A stretch of 64,000 nucleotides of DNA from Brevibacterium moorei. Its GTDB lineage: Bacteria; Actinomycetota; Actinomycetes; Actinomycetales; Brevibacteriaceae. Made by a program: the position numbers and the translations under genes. The stretch spans positions 56,939-120,938 of the forward strand of contig NZ_JANIJX010000009.1 in NCBI RefSeq assembly GCF_024580735.1, written 5' to 3'. Below are positions 8,918 to 17,582 of this stretch, one piece after another. How positions within the stretch are numbered: the first letter of the stretch is position 1; each line of letters begins with the position of its first letter. A model generated the notes under the pieces. That model was given only the letters and a program-made list of their open reading frames with translations, was not told the origin of the DNA and made no database searches.

Positions 8918-10240
8918 ATGACTGTGACACCCGCGAAAGAACTGCTCGCCTACGCAGAATCCGCCTGGTCTGGTACCAGGCCCGTGGCCGCCACCGGCAG
9001 TGCCGCCTATAAGGAGACCGGCCCGCATCGGGTGGCCGATGGAGTGTGGATGTGGCCGGCTTTCGGCAATGTCCACATTTTCGACACCTCGGAGGGTCTG
9101 CTGCTGTTCGATGCGGGGGAGGCCCGTGCCGCGGATGCCCTGTATGCGGCGATTCGGGAACTGACGGATCAGCCCGTGCACACCGTCGTGTACTCCCATG
9201 GGCACATCGACCATGTGTGCGGGGTCGAGTTGTTCGACGCCGAGGCCCGGGTCAACGGTACGCGTCCGCCGCGGGTGGTGGCCCAACAGAATGTGGCCCA
9301 CCGGTTCCGCCGTTATGAACGCACGGCCGGTTACAACACTCGGGTCAACCGGCGGCAGTTCGGTTCCCCGGAACATGCCTTCCCCGATCACTTCCGGGCG
9401 CCGGACCTGGAGTATGCGGACTTCTTGAGCCTGCGGTTGGGGGACCTGGAGATGCAGTTGCATCATCGGCGGGGTGAGACCGACGATGCGACGATCGGGT
9501 GGGCACCACAGCAGAAGATCCTGCTGACCGGTGACTTCTTCATCTGGGCCGCGCCCAATCCCGGCAATCCGCAGAAGGTGCAGCGTTATGCCTGGGAGTG
9601 GGCGGGGGCGCTGGAGTGGATGGCAGGGTTGGGCGCGGAGGTCCTGTTGCCGGGTCATGGGGCGCCGATCTTCGGGGCCGAGCGGATCCGGCAGGCGCTG
9701 ACGGATACCGCCGAATACCTGTCCCATTTGGTCGATCACACGGTGGACGGGATGAATGCGGGGGCGGACCTGGAGACGATCGCGGGTTCCTTTGCCGTGC
9801 CGGAACATCTGCGTGAGAAGCGGTACTTGCAGCCCAGTTACGACGAACCGGAGTTCATTGTGCGCAATGTCTGGCGGCTCTACGGGGGTTGGTGGGATGG
9901 GGACCCGGCCCGGCTCAAACCGGCTCCGCGGGCCGAACTGGCCGCCGAGGTCGCGGCCCTGTCCGGCGGACCTCAGGCCCTGGCCGACCGGGCAGTTGCC
10001 CTGTTGGAGGCCGGTGAGCACCGCTTGGCCGCGCAGTTCGCGCAGCTGGCGGGTGACTCCTCGGGCGAGGTGAGCCGCGCCGTCGACGAGGCGCGCCTCA
10101 CGGTGTTCACGGAACTCGTGGCCGCCGCGACCTCGACCATGTCCAAGGGCGTCTACCGCTGGGCCGCCGCCGAATCCCTGGCCCGCCTGGACGGGGTGGA
10201 CGTCTTCACCGCCGTGGCCACCCTCAAGGCGCGGGAGTAA
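8918..10240 (+). CDS. Metallo-beta-lactamase-fold alkylsulfatase (SdsA1-like)
   Basis: A 440-residue protein likely to hydrolyse alkyl sulfate esters with a zinc pair (type III sulfatase). The MBL metal motif H94-x-H-x-D-H99 occurs in VVYSHGHIDHVCG, and a later GHG metal site occurs in VLLPGHGAPIFG. From about residue 290 comes the alkylsulfatase dimerisation domain with its hallmark RNVWRLYGGWWDGDPARLKP. SdsA1-type enzymes also carry an SCP2-like C-terminal domain; this protein ends before one. No signal peptide is evident, so it probably acts inside the cell on imported esters. It starts 9 bases after the FGE stop with AAAGGA upstream. Confidence 0.88.
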   Translation: MTVTPAKELLAYAESAWSGTRPVAATGSAAYKETGPHRVADGVWMWPAFGNVHIFDTSEGLLLFDAGEARAADALYAAIRELTDQPVHTVVYSHGHIDHVCGVELFDAEARVNGTRPPRVVAQQNVAHRFRRYERTAGYNTRVNRRQFGSPEHAFPDHFRAPDLEYADFLSLRLGDLEMQLHHRRGETDDATIGWAPQQKILLTGDFFIWAAPNPGNPQKVQRYAWEWAGALEWMAGLGAEVLLPGHGAPIFGAERIRQALTDTAEYLSHLVDHTVDGMNAGADLETIAGSFAVPEHLREKRYLQPSYDEPEFIVRNVWRLYGGWWDGDPARLKPAPRAELAAEVAALSGGPQALADRAVALLEAGEHRLAAQFAQLAGDSSGEVSRAVDEARLTVFTELVAAATSTMSKGVYRWAAAESLARLDGVDVFTAVATLKARE

Positions 10241-10345
10241 GCATGGGAGGAGGATCATCCGGCAAGCCGCGTTGTGCCGATACCCCCTGGTCTATAAGAT
10301 CAACCTGACAACTGTCGTGTGAATCACAGATGAGGGGTGGCCCGC
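10241..10345 (+). promoter_or_regulatory. Possible internal promoter before the sulfonate-type ABC genes
   Basis: This 105-base gap is the largest within the sulfur cluster. It contains a -10-like TATAAG (10293-10298) and TTGTGC (10272-10277) with a short 15-base spacer. GAGGGG (10332-10337) is a good ribosome-binding site 8 bases before the ATG at 10346. The ABC genes may therefore have their own transcript as well as read-through from the sulfatase genes. Confidence 0.4.
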
Positions 10346-11155
10346 ATGATCCGACTCGACGATATCGACGTCACATTCCCCAAACCGGGGGACGCGAACG
10401 AACAGGTGCATGCCCTGGCCGATCTGAACCTGGAGATCGCCGATCGGGAGTTCGTCTGCCTGCTCGGCCCCAGCGGTTGCGGGAAGTCCACCGCACTGAA
10501 CCTCATCGCGGGCTTCACCAGTCCCACCTCGGGCACCGTCACCGTCGACGGTGACGCGGTCACGGCCCCCGGTCCGGACCGCGGGGTGGTGTTCCAGGAG
10601 GCCACCATCTTCCCGTGGCTCAGCGTCAGGGAGAACGTGGCCTTCGGCCCGAAGCTGGGACGCGGGGCCGACAGGTCCGGCCTGCACGACAAGGTAGACG
10701 AACTGCTGGAACGGGTGGGCCTGGCGGGCTTCGGCGACCACCTGCCCAGCGAGCTCTCCGGCGGGATGCGCCAGCGCGTGGGCCTGGCCCGTGTGCTCAT
10801 CAACGATCCGCCCACCCTGCTGATGGACGAGCCCTTCGGCGCGCTGGACGCACAGACCCGCATCACCATGCAGGAACTGCTGCTGGAGTTGTGGGAGCGC
10901 AACCGCAAGACCGTCCTGTTCGTCACCCACGATATCGACGAGGCCCTCATCCTGGGCGACCGGGTGGTCGTGATGACGGCCCGCCCCGGCAGCATCCGCA
11001 GCATCATCGAGGTGGACCTGCCGCGCCCGCGCAGCTACGACATGATCACGGATCCGGAATACGTGGCCCTGCGCCAGCGGCTGTTCGAGGAACTGCGGCA
11101 GGAGGCCCAGCGCGCCGATGAGCTCATGGGCGTGACCCACGGGGGTGAGCACTGA
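10346..11155 (+). CDS. ABC importer ATPase, SsuB/TauB-like
   Basis: A 269-residue nucleotide-binding subunit. Walker A is GPSGCGKST (41-49), the signature is [15 protein letters not shown], Walker B is [12 protein letters not shown], and the switch histidine is in FVTHDIDEAL. This motif set is typical of the nitrate/sulfonate/taurine (NitT/TauT) importer family. ATG 10346 is chosen over GTG 10337 because the GAGGGG site sits correctly for it. The stop overlaps the next gene's start (TGATG), so the ATPase, binding protein and permease are coupled. The sulfatase neighbours suggest sulfate esters or sulfonates as cargo. Confidence 0.92.
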   Translation: MIRLDDIDVTFPKPGDANEQVHALADLNLEIADREFVCLLGPSGCGKSTALNLIAGFTSPTSGTVTVDGDAVTAPGPDRGVVFQEATIFPWLSVRENVAFGPKLGRGADRSGLHDKVDELLERVGLAGFGDHLPSELSGGMRQRVGLARVLINDPPTLLMDEPFGALDAQTRITMQELLLELWERNRKTVLFVTHDIDEALILGDRVVVMTARPGSIRSIIEVDLPRPRSYDMITDPEYVALRQRLFEELRQEAQRADELMGVTHGGEH

Positions 11156-12195
11156 TGGCCGCGACCCGCAGCATCGTGCCGCGCAACTGGATCGCCCGGC
11201 TGGTCATCGCCGTCGTCCTGCTGGGCCTGGTCGTCGCCGGCGGCCGTGTCTACGGAGCGGCATCGGGGGCAGCCGGTGAGAACCGGATCCGCCTGGGCTG
11301 GGTGTCCTCTGCCACCTGGGGTCCCTGGCGCACCCTGGACAAGGAACTCCCCGATGGCATCGACGTCGAATACGTCCAGTTCAAGAGCTCCAATGATGTG
11401 CTCACAGCACTGTCCAACGGCTCCCTGGACATGTCGCCGGTGGGCTACAACAACGTCGCCTCCCTGCTGACATCGGCCAAGCCCCGTCTCAAGTTCGTCA
11501 GCGGGATCTCCTCGCGCGGCTCGGTGTTCTTGGCCCGCAAGGGCTCCGGGATCGAGGACTGGGACGACCTCAAGGGCAAGAAGATCGGCGGGGTGCGCGG
11601 CTCGACCCAGTACGTCAATATGACCGCGGCGATGAAGGCACGCGGGATCGACGTCGACAAGGACACTACCTTCGTCAATATGCAGGCTTTCCCGGATATG
11701 AACCTGGCCCTGCAACGCGGCGACGTGGACGCCATCACCACCTTCCCGCCTCTGTCCGGCGAGGTCCTGGCGGCCGGCTACGGCTCCACGGTGCCCACGA
11801 TCCAGAAGTCCCTCTATGAGGGGTCCTTCGAGGTCAGCAGCGGAATCGCGGCGACCGATTCCTTCCTGGAGAAGGATCGGGACAAGGCCAAGACCGTGGT
11901 CGAGGCCTATATGAAACGGCTGGACGAGCTGCAATCAGATCCGCAGAAGTGGCAGGACGACTTCGCCACCACCTCGGGCGGAACCGGTGCCGGAATCGCC
12001 GATGCCCTCAAGGAGGGTCACTTCAAGGGCGTCTACGAGATGCCCAGTGAGGACATTCTGCGGGTGCCCAAGGTGCTGACGACCATGGGCATCATCGACA
12101 AGGACACCAGTGGCGACCTGTTGGGCTACCTGGACTATTCGCTGCTCGAGGAGATCACCGGGAAACCGGCTGACCAACTGGGCAAGACGGACTGA
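11155..12195 (+). CDS. ABC importer substrate-binding protein, SsuA/NMT1-like
   Basis: A 346-residue solute-binding protein of the aliphatic sulfonate/nitrate/taurine group. After a basic start, a single hydrophobic segment (about residues 14-34) acts as signal or membrane anchor. No lipobox cysteine is seen, so it is either released or anchored by an uncleaved helix. The mature part opens with RIRLGWVSSATWGPWRTLDK. It contains the usual GSLDMSPVGYNN and GKKIGGVRGSTQYVNM ligand-loop segments, then QRGDVDAITTFPP. It lies between its ATPase and permease. Ligand inferred from context: an alkyl or aryl sulfate or sulfonate. Confidence 0.88.
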   Translation: MAATRSIVPRNWIARLVIAVVLLGLVVAGGRVYGAASGAAGENRIRLGWVSSATWGPWRTLDKELPDGIDVEYVQFKSSNDVLTALSNGSLDMSPVGYNNVASLLTSAKPRLKFVSGISSRGSVFLARKGSGIEDWDDLKGKKIGGVRGSTQYVNMTAAMKARGIDVDKDTTFVNMQAFPDMNLALQRGDVDAITTFPPLSGEVLAAGYGSTVPTIQKSLYEGSFEVSSGIAATDSFLEKDRDKAKTVVEAYMKRLDELQSDPQKWQDDFATTSGGTGAGIADALKEGHFKGVYEMPSEDILRVPKVLTTMGIIDKDTSGDLLGYLDYSLLEEITGKPADQLGKTD

Positions 12196-12205
12196 GGAGG
12201 GCGTC

Positions 12206-13108
12206 ATGGCATCTGCGAAGAAGACACAGACGAAGAACACGCTGGCGAAGAAACAGTCCGCTTCCACCGCCATCACCGGCAAGGTACGGCCCGGGCGGTC
12301 CCGGCTGGCCGGCAACCTGAGCGCGGTGGGCCTGGGCCTGATCATCCCGGTGATCATCGCGATCGTCTGGGAGGTCGCCGGGCGGATGCACTGGATCGCC
12401 AACGGCCTGTTCCCGCCGTTGAGCCTGTGCGTGGCGGCCCTGGCCGACTGGGTCTTCGGACTCCACCTGTTCGGCGATCAGTTCAACCCCTCGACCGTGT
12501 ACTCGGCCTCCTGGCTGGTGCACGTGGGGGCATCCGTGGGCCGCGTGCTCATCGGCTTCCTGATCGGCACGCTGCTGGCGATCGCCTTCGGCGTGATCGC
12601 AGGCGTCAGCCTGCACGGGCGCCGGATGATCGACCCGACGATCAACGCGATCCGGCCGATCTCCGTGACCGGCTGGGTGCCCCTGGCGCTCATCATCTTC
12701 GGCATCGGCGACAAGCCCGCGGTGTTCTTAACGGCCCTGGCGACCTTCTTCCCCGTCTACGTCAACACCCTGGCCGGGGTGTCCCGGGTTGACACGGGGC
12801 TGGTGCGTGCGGGGCGGATGTTGGGCGCCAAGCCGGCTGAGCTCATCATGAAGATCGTGCTGCCCGCGGCCTCGCCCAGTATCGTCACGGGCCTGCGAGT
12901 GGCCACCGGCATCGCCTGGACCACCGTGGTCGTCGCGGAGATCCTGGGTGCGAAGTCCGGCGTGGGCTATGTGCTCATCGATTCCTACAACCAGTTCCGC
13001 TTCGACTATGTGATCGCCGCGATGGCCACCCTGGGCCTGTGCGGCTACGTCACCGACCGGCTGCTGCAGTGGGTCTTCGCCGACGCTCTGCGCTGGTCGG
13101 ATAAGTAA
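12206..13108 (+). CDS. ABC importer permease, SsuC-like
   Basis: A 300-residue inner-membrane permease with a lysine/threonine-rich hydrophilic N-terminus of about 40 residues and about six hydrophobic helices. The cytoplasmic EAA-type loop that docks to the ATPase is AGRMLGAKPAELIMKIVLPA. Family landmarks include PISVTGWVPLALIIFGIG and ATGIAWTTVVVAEILG. ATG 12206 is preceded by GAGGAGG at 5 bases; upstream in-frame codons lie inside the binding-protein gene. It is the last gene of the organosulfur cluster. Confidence 0.9.
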   Translation: MASAKKTQTKNTLAKKQSASTAITGKVRPGRSRLAGNLSAVGLGLIIPVIIAIVWEVAGRMHWIANGLFPPLSLCVAALADWVFGLHLFGDQFNPSTVYSASWLVHVGASVGRVLIGFLIGTLLAIAFGVIAGVSLHGRRMIDPTINAIRPISVTGWVPLALIIFGIGDKPAVFLTALATFFPVYVNTLAGVSRVDTGLVRAGRMLGAKPAELIMKIVLPAASPSIVTGLRVATGIAWTTVVVAEILGAKSGVGYVLIDSYNQFRFDYVIAAMATLGLCGYVTDRLLQWVFADALRWSDK

Positions 13109-13152
13109 TGACGCGATGAATGCGCTGGGCGCTTCAGTGCCCTGACCGGGAT

Positions 13153-14883
13153 TCAGAAGGGTGGGACGTCGGTGTCGTCGGCATCGGTGCCCGTGTCTGT
13201 GGCGTAGGACCCGTGGGTGCCCCATGGCGTGCCAGAACCCGGTGGGTCAGCGCTCGGCGAGGTCGTGTCCTGTGAACCTGATATCCCTGGCGGGTCGGGC
13301 GGGTCGGATTCCGTCTTCCAGTCCGGTGGGGAGAAATCCTCCGGCACCCACACCGGCGGCAAACCCGCAGCGTTCCGCGCGGCACTCACATCAACCAGGG
13401 CAGCCGTGAACCGGGAATGGAATAAGGGTCGCTGCTCGATATCGACATGCCGGGGTGGAATCCACGCCGGCAAACCGGCGATCAGTTCAGCCCTCCACCC
13501 ATGCTGGTCATGCCACGTATGGTGGAACCTGCACGCCAACGTCAGATTCGACACCGTCGTCGGACCACCCGAGGACCACGGGATCATATGGTGGGCATCG
13601 CACCACCCCACCGGCATATCACATCCCGGGAACGTACACCCCCGATCCCTGGCGGCGATAAGTTCAACCTGCCGGCGGGTAGCAAACCTGCCCGCACTCC
13701 TGACCGTGACTTCCCGAGTACCCGGCTGATTGGCCTGGAAATACACGAGAGCACCCGGAGACAAGGCTTCCAGATCCTGCAACCCGATCGGACCGGCAGT
13801 GGATTCGACCTCCGCCTTGCCCTGCGCGTACTCTTCGGCAGTCGCGGTGACGATCAAAGCCATACCCGCACCCTGCGGACCCGAGGCCGCTGCCCGATCG
13901 ATCAGTGTGGCGAACATGTCATGCCGCCGGGCTCCATCGGGCCGCTCCCGATACCCAAACGGATGCGCAGCCTTCGCACTAGGATGTCCATCCGCGGTTA
14001 CCGCATTCGATGGCAGATCACCGGGCGGCAGGTCATCGGATGCTTCGTCGGCTGCGGCGGAGTCACCGCTCGTGTCCTGTTCGGGTTTCTGCCGGTTCGT
14101 CAACAAACCATGCAACTTCCCACCCGTCACCGGATCCAACAAACCCGTCAAACTCCACGCACCATTACGCCTGGGTGTCACCGTCACATGGAACTCATCA
14201 ACCAACGGCGGAACCTCGGCGAAACGCCCATCAGGATCCAGGTAGGCTCGAATCCGAGAACCCAGGACACGAATCTGGGCCACATCAACACTCGGCACCG
14301 TGTCCACCAACAACCGTTCGGCCGTGGCGTGGTGGACGTGCCGGACCGGGCGGGGGATCTTCTCGATCTCCCGGATCACCGCCTGCGCCTGATCCACCGA
14401 CAGGCCACCACCAGCCAACGCGTGGGCAACATCAGGGTAGACCGGTTCCAGCCGGGCACCCGTGAGAGACCGGCCCGCCCCGATCGCGCGTGCGAACCGC
14501 ACCCGCCGCCGGGCGGTCGCCCCATCGATCTTCAACAGGCGAGTCAACAGGGCTGGAAGAGTCTTCGCACCATAATCGGCCGTGGACACCTCGTGTTCGG
14601 CACGCGCCACCACGACGGCCTCCGTCGAGGCGGTCACCCGGGATAAGTATTCGATTCCCTTGAGCATCAGGAGCAGGTCGGAAGCGTCGAGGCTGGGATC
14701 CGTGCCAACACCGGCACCCAGACCAGCGAGTGACTCACTGGCGTGGACGAGTTCCGGAGCAATCTCCTGCAGACGCTCCCAATCCTCGGGGGTCAACAAG
14801 GGATCGGCCGGGCGGGCGAAGACCTCGGTGTTCTTGTCGTCATCGGGGGAACCCGCGCGTGGGAGGGTGGAATCGATGGTCAT
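13153..14883 (-). CDS. DUF222 / HNH endonuclease domain protein (13E12-repeat family)
   Basis: A 576-residue protein of a family that is dispersed and often multicopy in actinobacteria. The long N-terminal part is DUF222-like (from about residue 60: SLAGLGAGVG, ARAIGAGRSL and DPDGRFAEVPPLVDEFHV). The C-terminal HNH nuclease motif is RDRGCTFPGC, then CDAHHMIPWSSGGPT, with N and H in NLTLACRFHHTWHD. The zinc-type cysteines and HH pair are intact. Start ATG 14883 has GGAGGGAAG 6-8 bases away and is preferred over the longer frame. Function of the family is not established. A truncated relative lies at 63.2-63.8 kb. Confidence 0.88.
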   Translation of the reverse strand: MTIDSTLPRAGSPDDDKNTEVFARPADPLLTPEDWERLQEIAPELVHASESLAGLGAGVGTDPSLDASDLLLMLKGIEYLSRVTASTEAVVVARAEHEVSTADYGAKTLPALLTRLLKIDGATARRRVRFARAIGAGRSLTGARLEPVYPDVAHALAGGGLSVDQAQAVIREIEKIPRPVRHVHHATAERLLVDTVPSVDVAQIRVLGSRIRAYLDPDGRFAEVPPLVDEFHVTVTPRRNGAWSLTGLLDPVTGGKLHGLLTNRQKPEQDTSGDSAAADEASDDLPPGDLPSNAVTADGHPSAKAAHPFGYRERPDGARRHDMFATLIDRAAASGPQGAGMALIVTATAEEYAQGKAEVESTAGPIGLQDLEALSPGALVYFQANQPGTREVTVRSAGRFATRRQVELIAARDRGCTFPGCDMPVGWCDAHHMIPWSSGGPTTVSNLTLACRFHHTWHDQHGWRAELIAGLPAWIPPRHVDIEQRPLFHSRFTAALVDVSAARNAAGLPPVWVPEDFSPPDWKTESDPPDPPGISGSQDTTSPSADPPGSGTPWGTHGSYATDTGTDADDTDVPPF

Positions 14884-15112
14884 GACCTCTTCCCTCCTCC
14901 CGTATCCCAACCGAAACGCCGGCCGGACTGGCTACACACGTGTGTGCTTGATGAATGTCGGGGAAGACGAGTCGTGAAACCGAAGGGACTTCAGTGTCCG
15001 GATCGGGTTTCCTGACCTACCTCAAGTGTAGCCCAGGCCACTAAGGAAGGGAAGGGTTTAATCGAAACTGGTTTCCGATGTTTGTCTCATTGAATCGTAT
15101 GACTGGCACCGC
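14884..15112. other. Upstream region of the DUF222 gene
   Basis: A 229-base gene-free stretch. It contains a perfect 12-base palindrome ACACACGTGTGT (14934-14945) and, leftward, a -10-like TACACT near 15025. The left part lies upstream of the DUF222 gene; the right part is the 3' flank of the phosphoesterase. No hairpin with a T-tract is seen. Confidence 0.4.
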
Positions 15113-15988
15113 TCAGCCCTCCGTGGCCTCCCGCAAATCCGCCTCCGTGAATTCCATGACCGTGGCGAAGGCGCCCAGCGGTACCACCGAGTGCAACAGC
15201 CGGTCGGGATAGACGTGGACCAGGTTGTAGCTCTGCCCGCCGTCGACCCCGTTGGCATAGGGGAAGACCACCTGCAGGTCCTCGGTATAGCAGGTCGCAG
15301 CGGCCACGGACACGGGAATCGATCCGGCGAAGGTCGAGGTCGTGGCATAGTGCAGGTGCCCGGCCAGCACTGCGCGCACATCGGTGCCCGCCACCACCCG
15401 TTCCAGCCCGGCGATATCGTGCAGTTCGATCGAGGCTCCCACGCCCAGGGGGCTGGGCAGGGGCGGATGGTGCATGGCCAGTACGGTGCCCTCGGGGGCC
15501 GGCTCGGCTAGAACACTCGCCAGCCAGTCCAGTTGGGCCGCGGACAACTCCCCGTAGTCCTCGCCGGGCACCGAGGTGTCCAGGGCGACGAGGCGCAGCC
15601 CGCCGAGCATATGCACGCGGTCCAGGGGTGCCTCGGTGCCGGGTAGATCGAGAAGTCCGCGGCGCAGGGCCGAACGGGAATCGTGGTTGCCCATCAGCCA
15701 CAGCACCTGCGCCCCGAGCGATTGCGCCACTGGTTCGACCAGGGAGCGCAGTCGGGCATAGGCGGCGGGTTCCCCGGCATCGGTCAGGTCCCCGGTGAAC
15801 AGCAGGACATCGGGTGAGATCGAGGAGCGTTGGACCCGTGCGAGTAGCCCGGCCAGGTTCGCCAGCGGGTCGATGCGACCCAGTAATGGCCCGGCTGCGG
15901 TGATGTGGGTATCGGAGATGTGCAGGATCGTGTGATCCGGCGGACCGAACTGGCCGGTGAGGAACTCGGCGCGGGTAGGGTTGAGCAT
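15113..15988 (-). CDS. Metallophosphoesterase, class III cyclic-nucleotide phosphodiesterase-like
   Basis: A 291-residue calcineurin-like phosphoesterase resembling CpdA and mycobacterial Rv0805. The five metal-binding blocks are all present in order: HISDTHI, LLFTGDLTDAGE, WLMGNHDSR, LAMHHPPLP and LAGHLHYATTS. This predicts a soluble di-metal enzyme acting on phosphodiesters such as cAMP. Specificity within this superfamily is weakly predictable. ATG 15988 has no spaced Shine-Dalgarno; CATAGT ends 6 bases before it, so a leaderless transcript is possible. It is divergent from the glycerol-type operon and shares its regulatory spacer. Confidence 0.85.
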   Translation of the reverse strand: MLNPTRAEFLTGQFGPPDHTILHISDTHITAAGPLLGRIDPLANLAGLLARVQRSSISPDVLLFTGDLTDAGEPAAYARLRSLVEPVAQSLGAQVLWLMGNHDSRSALRRGLLDLPGTEAPLDRVHMLGGLRLVALDTSVPGEDYGELSAAQLDWLASVLAEPAPEGTVLAMHHPPLPSPLGVGASIELHDIAGLERVVAGTDVRAVLAGHLHYATTSTFAGSIPVSVAAATCYTEDLQVVFPYANGVDGGQSYNLVHVYPDRLLHSVVPLGAFATVMEFTEADLREATEG

Positions 15989-16016
15989 CCCCTAACTATG
16001 CCCTATAGTTGCGATC
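15981..16016 (+). promoter_or_regulatory. Promoter of the glycerol-type operon with overlapping dyad
   Basis: A sigma-70-like promoter is visible: TTGAGC (15981-15986), a 17-base spacer, then TATAGT (16004-16009), predicting a start near 16016. An inverted repeat AACTAT-N5-ATAGTT (15994-15999 and 16005-16010) covers the -10 element and could be a repressor operator. The -35 overlaps the start of the divergent phosphoesterase gene. Confidence 0.55.
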
Positions 16017-16020
16017 CGTA

Positions 16021-16069
16021 GGGCAAGAATCTTAGACCTCCTACCAGTGGTCGGATGCTGCCCTTTTTT
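16021..16069 (+). terminator. Leader terminator/attenuator, candidate GlpP target
   Basis: A hairpin with a T6 tract lies between the promoter and the first gene. GGGCA (16021-16025) pairs with TGCCC (16059-16063). Inside it ATC pairs with GAT, and GACC (16035-16038) pairs with GGTC (16049-16052). TTTTTT follows at 16064-16069. A T-tract hairpin inside an operon leader in GC-rich DNA is unusual. The operon encodes a GlpP-type antiterminator, so this is a plausible attenuation site. Confidence 0.6.
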
Positions 16070-16129
16070 CAACCCTCATCCTCATTCCTTGTCCGGCCCT
16101 GTGGAGGTCCACGACAAGGAGGTCACACT

Positions 16130-17530
16130 ATGGCGGTTGTCATCCGCGGAGTCGGCGACGTTGCCGACTACATCGATGCGCGCCCCGGGATCCGGGGACG
16201 CGCCGGCATCATCTGGTGGTTGCTGCTGGGCGGTCTATTCCTAGAGGCCCTGGCCAATTCGGCGATGAGCGCGGGCCTGAGCCCCATGACCAAGGACCTG
16301 AGCCTGTCCGCGGGCCAGGTCGCCCTGCTGACATCGCTGTCCTCATGGGTCGCGCTGCTGTTCAACCCGATCGGCGGCGCCGTCGCCGATCGGATTGGCC
16401 GCGTCCCCCCGCTGATCGCAGCGAAGATCTTCGCTGTTCTCGGCTCGGTCCTGGCCTTCACCGCCGCCGGTGTGTTCCAGGTCGCGGTGGGCCGCGTCTT
16501 CGTCGGCATGGCCTATGGCATCGACTTCGCCATTGCGATGGCGATGCTCGCCGAGTTCACCCCCAAGCGCTTCGCCGCACGCCTGAACACCTGGCAGGGC
16601 ATCTGGTACACCGCGGTGTCGCTGAACCTGGTGCTGGCGATCATCTTCTACCAGGTGGGCACCGGTGACTCCATCTGGCGCTACCTGCTGGCCGTGTGTG
16701 GCCTGGTCTCCCTGGTGCTGCTGGTCCTGCAGTGGAAGTTCCTCGTCGAATCGCCCACCTGGCAGGCCCGCCGCGGCAAACTGGCCGGAGCAGCCAAGTC
16801 GATGTCGAAGGCCTACGGCGAAGAATTCGTCGCGGGCGAGGTCGCCCCGGAAGAACAGGGCGCACCCGTGGCCAGCAAGGGCCTGAAGAATCTGGCACTG
16901 ATCTTCCGCGGCACCTACTTACCGCGCACCATCCTGGCCGCCACCGTGCAGCTGGTCCAGTCCATTCAGTACTTCGGCGTCGGCTGGTACCTGCCGATCA
17001 TCGCCGTCGCCCTGTTCGGCAGCGACTTCGTGTTCAACTCCGTCGGCTCCCTGGTGTTCAACGTCTTCGGTATCATCGGTGGCTTCGCCTCGGCCTGGCT
17101 GTCGACCAAGATCGGCCAGCGCATCGCCTCGAAGTGGGGCTTCCTGATCGTCTTCGTCATCCTGGTGATCTTCGGCTTCGCCTATGACAAGCTGCCGATG
17201 TGGCTGGGCTTCGTGCTGCCATCGCTGTTCATCTTCGCCCACTCGATCGGCCCGGCCGCCAACGGCAAGTCCCTGTCGTCCCTGTCGTTCCGCTCCGAGG
17301 TCCGCGCCACCGCCAACGGCTTCATCGGCGCGATCGGCGCCCTGGGTGCGGCCCTGGGCCTGTTGGTCTTCCCGCTGCTGAAGGAATCGCTGGGCCTCGG
17401 TCCCACCTTCCTCATCGTCGCGGTCTTCCCGCTGGCCGCCTTCATCATCTGCGCCGTCATCAAGTGGGAGCCGACGCGGGCTGCGACGAACGTGGACGAG
17501 GAAACGGACGCTCCGCAGTTCGCTGCATGA
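16130..17530 (+). CDS. MFS transporter of the glycerol-type operon
   Basis: A 466-residue, 12-helix major facilitator protein related to sugar and metabolite:H+ symporters. Landmarks are NPIGGAVADRIGRVPPLIA (loop 2-3), GRVFVGMAYGIDFAIAMAML, and FLVESPTWQARRGKL before a central hydrophilic loop. ATG 16130 is preceded by AAGGAGG at 7 bases; the frame is open further upstream only across the leader. It is first in an operon with FGGY kinase, GlpD, AGPS-like oxidase and GlpP, so it likely imports glycerol, a glycerol derivative or another polyol. Most glycerol operons use a GlpF channel; none is present here. Confidence 0.83.
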   Translation: MAVVIRGVGDVADYIDARPGIRGRAGIIWWLLLGGLFLEALANSAMSAGLSPMTKDLSLSAGQVALLTSLSSWVALLFNPIGGAVADRIGRVPPLIAAKIFAVLGSVLAFTAAGVFQVAVGRVFVGMAYGIDFAIAMAMLAEFTPKRFAARLNTWQGIWYTAVSLNLVLAIIFYQVGTGDSIWRYLLAVCGLVSLVLLVLQWKFLVESPTWQARRGKLAGAAKSMSKAYGEEFVAGEVAPEEQGAPVASKGLKNLALIFRGTYLPRTILAATVQLVQSIQYFGVGWYLPIIAVALFGSDFVFNSVGSLVFNVFGIIGGFASAWLSTKIGQRIASKWGFLIVFVILVIFGFAYDKLPMWLGFVLPSLFIFAHSIGPAANGKSLSSLSFRSEVRATANGFIGAIGALGAALGLLVFPLLKESLGLGPTFLIVAVFPLAAFIICAVIKWEPTRAATNVDEETDAPQFAA

Positions 17531-17582
17531 GCGCAACCGCATGAGTAACGGAGAACCCGGAAAGATATAGGAAGAACCAAGC

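Noticed and set aside
13109..13152. Terminator between the convergent permease and DUF222 genes
   Set aside because: No stem of useful length or T-tract is present in the 44-base gap.
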